This document shows positions 45,338-56,290 of a DNA stretch of 64,000 nucleotides, piece after piece. Under the pieces are notes generated by a model. It searched no databases, was not told the origin of the DNA, and saw nothing but the letters and a program-made list of their open reading frames with translations. Made by a program: the position numbers and the translations under genes. Origin of the DNA: Oenanthe sinensis (Eukaryota; Streptophyta; Magnoliopsida; Apiales; Apiaceae); assembly GCA_028671895.1 (NCBI GenBank), contig CM053800.1:6903886-6967885 (forward strand). Reading direction: 5' to 3'. Position 1 is the first letter of the stretch. Each line of letters begins with the position of its first letter.

Positions 45338-46549
45338 CTACTCAACTTGATTATGATCAGAACACTGGAAATGGTAGCAGGGGTTCCCATGGAAGTTAAC
45401 AGAATTAGGGTTTGAATATTCAGAATTAATGTCCCAATTTCCAGTATAACAAAGGTTGTTGGAAAAGGAATCTAAGTCACCTGTGAATAAATCGCCATTT
45501 TTCTCATTGTAATTATACATTGAGCAAGATGCTGATCCAGATGAACTAGCGGTAGCACTCAAAAGTGCCATGTTAACCAATTGACGGTAAAGTGATGACT
45601 GACAAGTCCAAATATTTTCTTGACTACTTGAATTACTCATCAATTCTTGATCTATTTCGAGGAGGGGATTCGGGTATTCAGCAGGCCCTAATTGGGGCAA
45701 GTTGTAAGCTTGATCACAGAAGTCATCGTTTGATTTTTCAAGACATCTGATCATCATTTTTTCCCTTGTCCTCTCCCTTGCTCTTGTTCTTGCCTTGTCT
45801 CTCAATTCCTTGGAAATATTAATATCTTTAGTTTTTCCACTTGTAACCGATTTTTTGGCCGTTTTAAGGCCAGAAACACCCTCACCTTCTGATGCTACTA
45901 TATTAACCTTCCTCTTCTGTTCAGATTTTTCTCCCCCTCTTGAACCATTTTGATACATATTGTTATTGTTCAATATTTGTGGAATGTGGCTAGGGCTACA
46001 ATTCAACTGTTTGATGGCTTTCTTGGACTTGGAAAAAAGCCAATCTATAGTATCGCTAGCTTTATCGAAGCCCAGCATATCTTGAAGATCGAAGAACTGG
46101 CGAGCAATCTGTTGGGATAATCTCATTCTCCTGTCTCTAACACCTTGTGCAGTATTAATCTTGCTGTGCCTATCTTTCTTCCCACTTTTCCTTGCTGTTG
46201 ACCCTTTGTTAAAGGTACTTTTCTTCATTTTGGAAGAATGGTCATGACTAGGCTCTGAATGAAGATGAGTGCCTTCACTACAAGTGTTTGTACAAATCTT
46301 CTGTGCTGTATTCATGTTGATGATGTTAACTCTAGGCAAAGGCTCATTCGAGATCGGCCCCAAGTTGATTTGTTGAGTTTGATCAGCTGACATGGTGCTG
46401 AAAAATAATTGATTTTCATGATAAAAGGGAGAGGGGAAGTCTCCGCAAAAAGATGGAAGTTCTTCTTCAACTTCTTGAGGATTTTTACAGTTAGGGTTTC
46501 GATTGTGGAGTTCTAAATCAACATCATGTGAGTAGCTAATACCCGACAT
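45338..46549 (-). CDS. Class II TCP transcription factor, CYC/TB1 type (403 aa)
   Basis: A nuclear DNA-binding factor of the family that controls axillary-bud outgrowth and floral-organ growth. The TCP domain spans about residues 124-182: basic region KKDRHSKINTAQGVRDRRMR, helix I LSQQIARQFFDLQDMLGF, helix II DTIDWLFSKSKKAIKQL. The R domain (KELRDKARTRARERTREK, about 237-254), which marks CYC/TB1 proteins, follows. The spacer is Ser/Asn/Lys-rich. Wording such as FDLQDMLGFDKAS..I.WLFSKSK is closest, from memory, to the CYC3 (TCP12-like) clade, but a BRC1-like identity is not excluded. Unusual residues are Val where most members have Pro or Leu before RDRR, and Gln-Gln in LSQQIA. Single exon, intact, ATG to stop. 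A TATA-like GTATAAAC lies about 20 nt before the ATG, probably too close to be the main promoter. It is the only convincing host gene here. Confidence 0.93.
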   Translation of the reverse strand: MSGISYSHDVDLELHNRNPNCKNPQEVEEELPSFCGDFPSPFYHENQLFFSTMSADQTQQINLGPISNEPLPRVNIINMNTAQKICTNTCSEGTHLHSEPSHDHSSKMKKSTFNKGSTARKSGKKDRHSKINTAQGVRDRRMRLSQQIARQFFDLQDMLGFDKASDTIDWLFSKSKKAIKQLNCSPSHIPQILNNNNMYQNGSRGGEKSEQKRKVNIVASEGEGVSGLKTAKKSVTSGKTKDINISKELRDKARTRARERTREKMMIRCLEKSNDDFCDQAYNLPQLGPAEYPNPLLEIDQELMSNSSSQENIWTCQSSLYRQLVNMALLSATASSSGSASCSMYNYNEKNGDLFTGDLDSFSNNLCYTGNWDINSEYSNPNSVNFHGNPCYHFQCSDHNQVE

Positions 46550-47229
46550 AGTTAGGTTATAGTTTATACAGGGAAATTGGTTTGATTTGTGTAGGAGAAT
46601 TGGGGGTTGTAAATATCTATATTACCCGGACTCCGTTGGAAGTATCCAATGTGGATACGTGTCCAGGGGTCGGATTCGACAATATTTTGAAAATTTTACA
46701 TGTTTTTAGTCTAAAATAAGTGTTCAAATCTCCATACCCATGTCCCAGTGTCGAGTGTCTGATACGAGTACTCGAGGCAAAATGAATAATCAGGGTAACA
46801 GAGATAAAGATAGATATTTCTATGAATTAAACTTGTGGATGTTTTTACATACACTAGCTAATTAATTTGTAAATTTATATATAGCTAGTTTCTAACTACA
46901 CAAATACAACTGTGAACTTTCCAAGTACAATACATGGAGAACGGTGTTAACTTGCAAACAATAATACCGAACTAGCTCGATCAAGATATGTTAACTGATG
47001 TTATAACCAATTTTGGAAATGATAGAAAGATACTTTTCATATCTGGTACATGCATATCTTTCTTACAAGCGTAGAAAGAAGAAAAAAACAGGACAAAGTA
47101 ACATAACGTGTTGGGATAGTTAATTAAAGTATGAGAATTACGAAGAGTTTAATTTGGGCTAGCTAACCGTTAACAACATTCTCTTGTATTTGTTACTTAT
47201 TACCACATATATCAAATTTCACCCCAACA
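46550..47229 (-). promoter_or_regulatory. Upstream region of the TCP gene
   Basis: No coding sequence. About 46610-46780 is a dispersed repeat shared, inverted, with 31830-31960 (GATTTGAACACTTATTTTA, ACATGGGTAT). Any promoter function is assumed from position only. Confidence 0.4.
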
Positions 47230-48020
47230 ATCCTATTTTTATTTAAATTCTATATATTCACATTCTACTATTATATCTCTATTTATTATCACCATACAGT
47301 TTTATCTCTATTTAAATTTTTTCTCCAATCCTACTTCTATTCAAATTTTATTTATTCACATTCTACTATTATATCACTATTTAAAATTTTCATCATACCG
47401 TTTTATTTAAAATAGGGTTCTAATTGGATAATTATATGTCCTATGTTATATTCTACAATATATTGTGGCCGTTTAGGGTTCCTTAAACTTAAAATAAGTA
47501 GCTTATTTTATTTTTATTTTTCACATATTTTCATATTTTTTTAAAAGATAAATATTTGTTTTAGAATTTTAAAATCAAATATGAACTTCAAAATAAAAAA
47601 ATAAGTTACTTATTTTCAGAAAAAGTACATACATCCCTACTTTTTTCCGGAAATAAGGACTTATTTCCAGAAATAAGGGGTTGCCAAACAACCCCATTAT
47701 AATCAAAATATGATGCAGAACATATATAGTCTCTTATTAGTACTCTATTTAAGGTATTTCACGTAACTATTGCCATTTTATTTATAAGGTGATTGTTAAA
47801 TAACTAAAAGAGCACTTAAATTAATAATTTAATGAAAATAGAGTCCGTGTTTGTGTGGTAATTTTTAATTTTATTAAAAAATAAATCTAAAGGGTATTAA
47901 GATAATATAAAAAAATTGAAATCAAATAAAATTTAAATAGAGATAAAACTGTATGGTGAAAATAAATAGTAAAATTTAAATAGGGATGTAATAGTAAAAT
48001 GTGAATAAATAGTTTGAGTT
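47230..48020. mobile_element. Non-autonomous inverted-repeat element (about 790 bp)
   Basis: Left arm 47230-47325 (CACCATACAGTTTTATCTC inside) is partly duplicated at 47328-47415. The right arm 47925-48020 carries the same sequence inverted (GAGATAAAACTGTATGGTG). The middle has no coding sequence. Confidence 0.65.
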
Positions 48021-48235
48021 ATAATATAAAGTTGGGTAAGAAAAATTATAATTGTTAGGAATCTTAATATTAATTATAACTTATAAATAATTAGTATATA
48101 ATATTCAACTTTATATATTACTAATATATCTAATAGAGTTTGAGTTATAATATAAAGTTGGGTAAGAAAAATTATAACTGTTAGGAATCTTAATATTAAT
48201 TATAACTTATAAATAATTAGTATATAATATTACGT
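48011..48235. repeat. Tandem duplication, period 126 bp
   Basis: AGTTTGAGTTATAATATAAA starts at 48011 and again at 48137. The two copies run nearly identical for about 100 bp (one T/C difference noted in AATTGTTAGG / AACTGTTAGG). Confidence 0.85.
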
Positions 48236-48959
48236 AGTTATTAAGAATCCATCATTTGACCTTTAGTAGTATTTGGATAATATCCATCTTACTCTTATTA
48301 TATATATGATATAATAATTTTATCAACGGTGTAATCCTCTTTTATACAATTGTTCAAGAGTAATATTATTTTATATTTAAATTCTAGAATATAATTTCCA
48401 TTTTATGAATAATATTATAATATAATTTTTATTTAATATAATTATATTAACATTTAACTCAATTTCATCACCGTATTTAAATTTACTTAAAATTACAACC
48501 TATTAATCATATCTCATGAATATTAAAATTAAAAAAATTAATATATCATAATAATATATAAATAACATATAAAAAATAAATAATAACATAAATTGCAATA
48601 TTAAATTAAATAATCAAATAAAATAATTAATATATAATTTATTAATGCAGTCCATGCTTTGCACATGTTATAAGTTATTATATATATAATAAGATAAATA
48701 ACTTGAGGCTCTAATATAAATAATTAACTTTATAAAAACTTAATGTAAACGTACATGTATTTTAAAAATTCAAAATTAAATATAATAAAATTTTAAAAAT
48801 TAGAAAAAAAATATACGTGCACGGTGCATTGCACCTGTTAAAGCTAAGAGCATCTCCAACGCTGTTATAACCAGTGTTCTAAATGACACGGTAATCTTAC
48901 CTATTAATTGGCTGATTAATCAGTAGATGGACGGTCCCATCTCGATTATTCGAAAATCT
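48236..48959. other. AT-rich stretch, no gene
   Basis: Contains CATGCTTTGCACATG (48660) and GTGCATTGCACCTG (48820), words seen in a common plant repeat with ACCCGTGCAATGCACGGG ends. Boundaries not resolved. Confidence 0.35.
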
Positions 48960-49327
48960 GGTCAAAAGACATTTTTTATATTATATAAAAATATTATATT
49001 TTAAGTATAATTTTACAAATATTATATATATATTTATATTTATATCAAATATATATATATATATATATATATAATTATAAATTTATTTATAAATAAATAG
49101 ATAAATATACATATATTTATAAGAAAAATTAATATTTAAATGTAAATATATTTATTTCGTGTACTTCCGTGTCGTGTCATGTACCCAAAGACTAAATACA
49201 AACACGACACTAAATTTAGGTCGTGTACACTTTCGTTTCGTGTACTCAAAATTGAAACACAAACACTAAATTTTCGTGTCATTTTGTATCGTGTTATTCG
49301 TGTCATGTACTAAATTGTCGAGTCTAG
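48960..49327 (-). repeat. GTACACGACA-rich repeat, copy 2 (inverted, partial)
   Basis: Read on the minus strand it starts GACTCGACAATTTAGTAC and follows copy 1 (43632-44070) into the AT-rich core, where similarity ends. The two copies face each other across the TCP gene. Confidence 0.65.
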
Positions 49328-49790
49328 AACTTTCAGTTGCACTAACTGAAATTGGAGGAAGTGATACCCGCATAATATGAACAATCTTCCGTTGTGAAAT
49401 GTGAGATTTTGTTATTTTCACCATCGACCCAGCCACGATGCGGGCTTTCCAGATTCCCCAAACCACCAATTGAATTATTCTCAAAGAGACAAAATAACAA
49501 ACCAAAATATATCAACCACTCCAAAAGGAGGATAAACAATTAAACAACTAAAAAATTGGGTACAACAATAATCTTCACAAAAGAAGGATGATTATTGAAA
49601 GAAAAATAAGAATTACGGCGATTAGATAAGAGAAAAGAAGGCGAAAATGAATTTGTGAGAAAGAAGAAGGTTTAATTGGTGAAGAAAAGAATATAGATCT
49701 CCATATTTTTTTTACGCCGAGATAGGGTTATTTTTTTGTGCCTGCTAGATAGGGTTGGAAGTGGACTCTCATTATATCACTTTAATATGT
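49328..49790 (-). other. Transcript-like repeat related to 33690-34060
   Basis: The minus strand gives GIWKARIVAGSMVKITKSHI, similar to the translation at 33690-33790. Ends near GACTCTCATTAT. Likely remnant of a dispersed retroposon; identity unknown. Confidence 0.4.
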
Positions 49791-50344
49791 ATAACTATAT
49801 AAATACTAGCCTATAACACGTGCAAAGCAGGGGAGAATAGTAATAAATAATATATTATATATTTTAAATGAATTAAATATTTAATTTAATTATTTATGTT
49901 ATTAATATTTTTTTATGTAATGTTGTACATGGGATAAATTAGTTTTGCATCATATTTATATTATGTATTTAAAGTCTAATTAATATATTATTATATATTT
50001 ATATTAATTAACATAGATTAATAACCCGACCAAAGCATTAATAAATTTTTATTAATAAAAAGAGTTTCGAATATATTAGAAATGTTTTAATTAAAATTTA
50101 AATAAAAGAGTATGTTTTAATATAGATAAAATATTAATATAACTTTAATATTCAAAAAAAATTATTATAAAATTGCAATTTAAAATAAATTAAAGTGTTT
50201 GTTTAGAGTAATATAATATAAAAGTATATATAATATAGATAGAGCATAATAATAAAATTCAATTAAGATAAATAAAATAATAATATTGTTTTAATATTCA
50301 TTAAAATTTAATTAATAAATTCTGATATTAAATAAATTAAAGAG

Positions 50345-50869
50345 TGTTTGCCCAGAAAGATAATCTATTACAGAAGGGGGGTTGAATGTAATAGTACCTA
50401 ATAATCGATCAAGAACACAAGTATGTAAAAGAAACAATGTTTTGTATTAAAGATAATGAATGGAATACAGAACTCTCTTAAGAAATTCTTTGTTCTCAAG
50501 AGTTACACGGTTATAAAAAATAAGACTTGAAAGTTACAATAATGTTAACCAATGTCTGTGTTTATATAGACACAGTTACAATTCAATTACAAAACAGATT
50601 ATGAAAAGAATAGCTTCAATAAGGCAATAGACTTGTATTTGAATTCCTTCTTCACCATCCTAATCATACTCTGATTTGATTGTTTCTTCACAAACTCTGT
50701 CGGTTGTTATTATCTAATTTGAGCATTCTCTGTTAGAGTAAACTCTTATTGCGTATTCTCTGATAGTGATGACCGACAGCTTCTTCATTCTCTGATGACG
50801 TCAGCATAAACTTTGTCAATAAATTCTGTTTGATATTATCTGACAGTATCAGTGTTTGCATTTCTAACA
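50345..50869 (-). mobile_element. Solo Sirevirus LTR (element E, 525 bp)
   Basis: On the minus strand it starts TGTTAGAAATGCAAACACTG and ends TCTGGGCAAACA. A perfect 5-bp target duplication, AAGAG, lies at 50340-50344 and 50870-50874, with no internal region. So it arose by recombination between two LTRs. It contains the perfect palindrome TGACGTCA (about 50799-50806), a bZIP-type site, and the C-tract hairpin. Confidence 0.9.
50365..50394 (-). other. U5 hairpin of solo LTR E
   Basis: Perfect 8-bp arms CTATTACA (50365-50372) and TGTAATAG (50387-50394) around GAAGGGGGGTTGAA, the same 14-nt loop as in LTR A. It begins 20 nt from the LTR end. Confidence 0.8.
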
Positions 50870-50874
50870 AAGAG

Positions 50875-51621
50875 GTTGACTAATGAATAAATTAAAACAT
50901 GGTAGTATATTGATTAAAATAATGCGTTTGAAATTGAATAGGAAACGGAAACATGTATTTGAAGTTGAGTGAGACACAAAAAGACCGGACCGACGACGGA
51001 TCAAACATTTATCCTTCCGGTTTTAATAATATAGCATAGATAGATTATAGCGGGTAAATGTACCATGATTATTTGTTTTACGTGTCCTTGAGTAGAAGTG
51101 AACAAAACTTACTTTGAGAATTTTCAGTATATAAAATTTTAAATTTTAAATCATTTATTTATAAATAATATATAAATTAAACCTATCTATGGTGGTACCC
51201 TGTTTGTATGCATGCACCCGATTTTTATGACTATTTTGTTGAATGAGATTAACAACCTTTAGTTATTTATAATTTGTATGTATTTAAATTCTAATATTAT
51301 ATATTATTATTTTGGAAACAAATATGCAATACAATATTATACTATATGTATTCTACATATAATAAGCATTGAGAATTTTAATTCAAAATATTATCAAAAT
51401 TCAAAGTTTTAATTATAACGATATATTTAAATTTATTTACATTGGTTAAAATTTTAGAATTTCAAATTTTATCAATAACATATATATAATAATAATATAT
51501 TATTATTAAGAATAAATTTAAAATTCGAGTCATATTAAGAAAATGTTGAAAATTCATATTATTACTTTAAAAAAAATCTAACAAATGTAAAGGATTTCAA
51601 TTTAAATAAATATTAAAAGAA

Positions 51622-51671
<50 letters not shown>

Positions 51672-52070
51672 GTAAGTACATTTAAAATTACATGAGTTTG
51701 AAATTTATACAGGTTATTATTATAATAATTTAAGCACTATCTGCACTAACAAGTAAATTGATCGTCTTGGAGAAAAGAGAACTGATCATTTTTATCTTAT
51801 TATTATTTTAAAAAAAATACATGCAAAAAAGCGCCACTTGAAAAGAAAACACAAAAAGTACTGCTTCGGATCTAAACTATAAATTTTATGACTTGGACTT
51901 CACCTGGCCCAAAAACGGAATGGCTTGGGCTTCACATTACTAGTGTTGGGTCTAGTTTCAAGTAGAGGTGAAGGTGCTTTTCCACAATCCCTTCATGCCT
52001 ATCCTAATATCCTTTGATTTATCTACAAGACTACAACATATATAGTCAAACCGGTATAAGATTTTTTTTA
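50875..52070. other. AT-rich stretch, no gene
   Basis: A (TA) run lies at about 51627-51662. GTTTTAATAATATAGCATAG near 51030 together with ACACGTGCAAAGCAGG near 49816 may be the two ends of one older repeat into which solo LTR E inserted. No coding sequence seen. Confidence 0.4.
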
Positions 52071-52092
52071 CCCCCCCCCCCCTCTCTGTGTG

Positions 52093-52178
<86 letters not shown>
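52071..52178. repeat. C12 run followed by a (TA) microsatellite
   Basis: C12 at 52071-52082, a short CTCTGTGTGTATATG transition, then about 40 TA repeats (52099-52178). Confidence 0.95.
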
Positions 52179-52179
<1 letters not shown>

Positions 52180-52185
<6 letters not shown>

Positions 52186-53998
52186 AAAGGGAGTACAATT
52201 CGGATCTCAAACGTTATAAACGCAAGAGGTACCTAATTCTAGTAAAACTAGAGGTCATAAGAAATAAATAAGAAGGGCCCTGCCCTAAAACACCTTGGCA
52301 AAGCCAAGAGGAAACAATTTAAATTCTATGAGAACCTATCAACGAGATACATAAGAAATCCTACAATATTCTCACACTGGGGAAAGAAAACAAGATTTCA
52401 GGTGCTCTAAATCAACCTTTATACACTCTCTGAATTGCAGAGATTTAGCTTAACAATGTCCTAAGGCATCTCCCCGGTAAGCTAGCTCAAAAGAATAAGA
52501 TCTTGTTATTGCCATAGCAACAACAATTGCCTCGAAAACAACAAAGGTACTAAGGAATGAAATAGTGCTAGATCTCCAAGAAAACCACCAACTTATTTAG
52601 GAGTGCACCAACGGTAAGGATTACTAGCAAACATACATCTGCATCATCATGGCCGAAACTAAAAGAGTATGCTCAATTGGTGCCCTACTATCTAATAATT
52701 CAATCAGTGACATTGCAATCAATCAACCACCACACTCTGCTTAGGCGAAAAACAGTAGATATCCATTAGCAACTCTTCAACCGAGAACTATCAGAAAGGA
52801 CATCCCAATGGTAGCTCTAGATATCCCAAGTGGCCCGAGTATCCAAGCTGCTCCTAAGAGCCCCCAGTTCCCCAAGAAGCCAAACACCACGAATCCCCCA
52901 ATCTCAATTACTTAATCATCCTAAGGAACATTGGCAGGAACTAACAAAACAACTCCAAAGAATCAAATCATGGTAGTCCGGTTAGAATATCCACTAGCAA
53001 GCAAAGTAACAACCACAAACTCATCAGTCATGTTGACCAGGCTTGAAAACAAAGCATAGTGCAACTGAGCCAGCTAAGAATAATCATCCACCAACAAAGG
53101 AAGAAATGTGATCATCAACCACAGAGAAGCACGAACAGGTGACAAGTTTCAAGAAATCTAACCCGAGAAATAAAAGGAGAACAATCCCCATAACCGACCA
53201 ATAATCGTCCAACTCAAATCAATCAAACAAGAACACAAAGCAATATCAAATCCAAGGCCTAGAAAAAGAGATAAGATTCCTCACAATACTCCCCAATATT
53301 AATAAGGAATCAAACCTAGAAACGGGTAGGACTTCGAAGTGCTAAGATGTTCAACAGCTAGAAAAAAAGAAAGAGTAGGCAATTGGCGACGTAATAGTAC
53401 AAATCGAAACATGTTGTGTGCAGTAGTGCTCATTTGGCCAATAGAACCCATTAAACATCCGTCAATCTCTTCTTCATTACAACTACATGTCCTGAAGATG
53501 AGATTCATCTCCCCCTTATTACAACTACGTGACGTGAAGAGGAGATGAGGCTAAATGATTCGAAACCCAGCAACTAACTCACATAAAGCAATTGCAAGCA
53601 CACCAAGTGGTCTGAGACAACCCTATAACCCCAAGATAAAGACACATAATGGGTATACAGGAAACCATCAGAACACCAAAGAAACAAGCAGATCTGTTCC
53701 GGGAACACAACAAAAACATCCGAAAGGAATCAAAAGAGACAAGGCAAGAGGATAAAATCCTCAACAAACGCATAAATCATGAAGCAAAAGCTTCAATCAT
53801 TAATGGGTAAATCCAAACAAAAAAAGAGTACATCTTGATTTTTCTAAAGAAGCAGTTAGGGTTTTTGTAAAAGAAAGAGAAGAGAGAAGAGAGAGAAGGG
53901 GTTCTTAAAATGACTCTCAAAATGGCAAGCTCAACCCGTATAAGATTGGTACAAAAAATAATTTGTATTTAAAAATATTTTAATTTATACTTACAGCT
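52180..53998. other. Non-coding, more GC-balanced stretch of unknown nature
   Basis: No protein recognised in six frames. A 42-bp-period imperfect repeat (ATTACAACTAC at 53476 and 53518) is present. A purine-rich run and TTAGGGTTTTTG near 53855 resemble an mRNA 5' region on the minus strand. Possibly a retroposed or LINE-derived transcript. Confidence 0.35.
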
Positions 53999-54235
53999 TC
54001 TGCGATTCATGGTAAAAATGAAAACATGCTGGGAGTTGGGCACATAATTGATCAATGCAAGTTGATGTTACGGTCGTTACCACAAGTTCGTGTCACTCAC
54101 ATTCGAAAGCAAGCCAACAAGGTAGCTCACGGTTTAGCTAGATTGTCTTATTCGATTAATTGTTACAATGTATTTATGTCTCCTCTTACACATTTGTCGT
54201 TGGAGACTAGTTTGTTTGATGCTTCTATTTAATGA
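53999..54235 (+). pseudogene. RNase H-like (RVT_3 type) C-terminal fragment
   Basis: An open frame from a TTACAG acceptor-like site encodes about 75 residues, including IIDQCKLMLRSLPQVRVTHI and RKQANKVAHGLARLS. The latter is the conserved end of the plant RNase H-like domain (usually VRR.AN.VAH.LA) found in LINEs and LINE-derived genes. It stops at 54230-54232. The upstream catalytic part is missing, so it is a fragment. Confidence 0.7.
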
Positions 54236-54239
54236 AATG

Positions 54240-54970
54240 GTTCTTTTGACTTTAAAAAATATATATTTAAATTTATAATGTAAAATATATAATTGAGTTA
54301 ATAACAGTATAGTGTTCTAAAATTTAAATTTAATCTAATTTTAATTAGTTTAAAAATGTCTATTGATTTCATCAATCTTATCATAATTTTTTTTATGGGA
54401 AAGAAATTGACCATTATAAAAAATTCTGTTACAAAAAAAAGAAGGTAAAATCTAAATAAAAAATAAAAAGAATATCAAAGGGACTGGAACATCAGTTAAA
54501 ATACTTGAAATATGCGTACTAAATAGAGTATTGTTTTTAGCTATTCTCTTGCACGTACATAGCATGCATTATAGTAATTTATAGCAGGCTGAGCGTGCTA
54601 ACCGCTACGCCTTGTTTGTTTGATATTTGTCTAGTTGAAGCTTATGATTAGACTTGGTGTGCATTAAAATGAGCTTAAAAGTTAAATCAGGTCATCTGAA
54701 CTGGTGACTGACTATTTGGGCACTCTGTTAGCGGATCCTTATATGCAACTTATATGCCCTTTTTTAAAACTCAGCCCATTCCATTTCTTATTCTTTTTTT
54801 TACATTTTTTTGCTTTTAATAATTTAAACTATAATTTTTAATTATTAAATAGTTTATTTAATTTTAATTTAATTTTAAGAGGGAAAACAAGGGTTTGTGT
54901 TTGGGCCAACCTTAAAGCCAATTCTTGGATAAAGATAAATTTGCAGTAATAATTCAAAAATGCATTCACC
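54240..54970. other. Intergenic stretch, nothing recognised
   Basis: AT-rich. A short tRNA-like string (GAGCGTGCTAACCGC, near 54590) is not part of a complete tRNA. Confidence 0.4.
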
Positions 54971-55273
54971 TGGGAGTTTGTTTATGAGAAGCAAACATGG
55001 ATGCCATGTTGGGACATCCATACAAATTGAGTAAAATGTTTTCAGTTCGATGATTCATTTCATTTATTCGTCAATTCTCGTGTCTCCATTTAAGTCTCAC
55101 GTGAAGGAAATCATGGGTTAAGGTATTTTCCTCAATTTCATAAGTTATGAAAATAATTGTATATCTCTTTAAAATTATTATTAAGACCTTTTACCATATG
55201 TAAATTGTATATGACTGTATATATATATATATACACATACTCACTATTTTATTATGCACTAAGCCGAGTATTT

Positions 55274-55372
55274 TCATGGAAACAGTCTCTCTATTTTCTT
55301 GGAATAGAGGCATGGTCTGCGTACATCTTACCATCCTTTGACCCCGCTTTTAGCGGGACATACTGAGTACGT
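55274..55372 (+). mobile_element. Au-SINE-like 3' segment, copy 1
   Basis: TGGAAACAGTCTCTCTATT, then GGTCTGCGTACATCTTACC, GACCCCGC and GCGGGACATACTGAGTA follow the order of the conserved 3' half of Au-type plant SINEs. The pol III promoter half is not evident. Confidence 0.6.
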
Positions 55373-55758
55373 TTGATTTGGTTATTTTTAAATTACAATT
55401 CATGTATTAAAATTCTTTTATTAATAAATAATTTAATTAAAAAAAACCAAACGTACGTTTGGGAGTTTGTTTATGATAAGTAAACATGGATGTCATGTTG
55501 GGACATTCATACAAATTGAGTAAAATGTTTTCAGTTCGATTATTCATTTCATTTATTCGGCAATTCTCGTGTCTCCATGTAAATCTCACGTGAAGGAAAT
55601 CACGGGTTCACGTATTTTCCTCAATTTCATAAGTTATGAAAATAATTGTATATCTCTTTAAAATTATTATTAAGACCTTTTACCATATGTAAATCGTATA
55701 TGACTGTATATATATATACACACACTCAATATTTTATTATGCACTAAGCCGAGTGTTT

Positions 55759-55860
55759 TCATGGAAACAGTATCTCTATTATCTTGGAATAGAGGCATGG
55801 TCTGCATACATCTTACCATCCTTTGACCCCGCTTTTAGCGGGACATACTGAATACGTTTG
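55759..55860 (+). mobile_element. Au-SINE-like 3' segment, copy 2
   Basis: The same segment in the second copy of the 489-bp duplication, with a few base changes (GTCTGCATACATCTTACC). Confidence 0.6.
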
Positions 55861-56053
55861 GTTTGGTTTGGTTTGGTTATTTTTAAATTACAATTCATGT
55901 ATTAAAATTCTTTTATTAATAAATAATTTAATTAAAAAAATCCAATTTATAAGTTCTAATTTACCAAATACTTCAATAACTTATAAGTAAAATTGTCCAA
56001 ACACTCAAATAATTTATAAATAATAATTTACCTATCACTTATATTATATAATA

Positions 56054-56288
56054 CTACATCCGTCCCATATTTCTTGTCTTGTTTGACTTTTACGCGTATT
56101 TTAAAGTGTCTTGACCACATAGCTACACAAAATATTTTTAAAATTTTCTTTTTGTGAATAAAAGTTTAATATTTAAATTTTTATTCACACAAGGAAAATT
56201 TTAAAAATAATTTATATAGCTATGCGGTCAAAACACCTTAAAATACGCATAAAAGTCAAACAAGACAAGAAATATGAGACGGAGGGAG
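56054..56288. mobile_element. Stowaway-like foldback MITE (235 bp)
   Basis: TA duplications at 56052-56053 and 56289-56290. Ends CTACATCCGTCCCATATTTC and, inverted, CTCCCTCCGTCTCATATTTC, with pairing that continues almost to the centre. A good source of hairpin RNA if transcribed. Confidence 0.9.
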
Positions 56289-56290
56289 TA

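Larger units (their letters stand above)
54972..55945 (+). repeat. 489-bp direct tandem duplication
   Basis: GGGAGTTTGTTTATGA starts at 54972 and 55461; both copies run through the same TTATTAATAAATAATTTAATT end (about 55443 and 55938). They differ at scattered bases, so the duplication is not recent. The junction holds the perfect palindrome CCAAACGTACGTTTGG (55447-55462). Confidence 0.9.

Noticed and set aside
54580..54615. tRNA gene
   Set aside because: Only a D-arm/anticodon-like string; no acceptor stem or T arm nearby.
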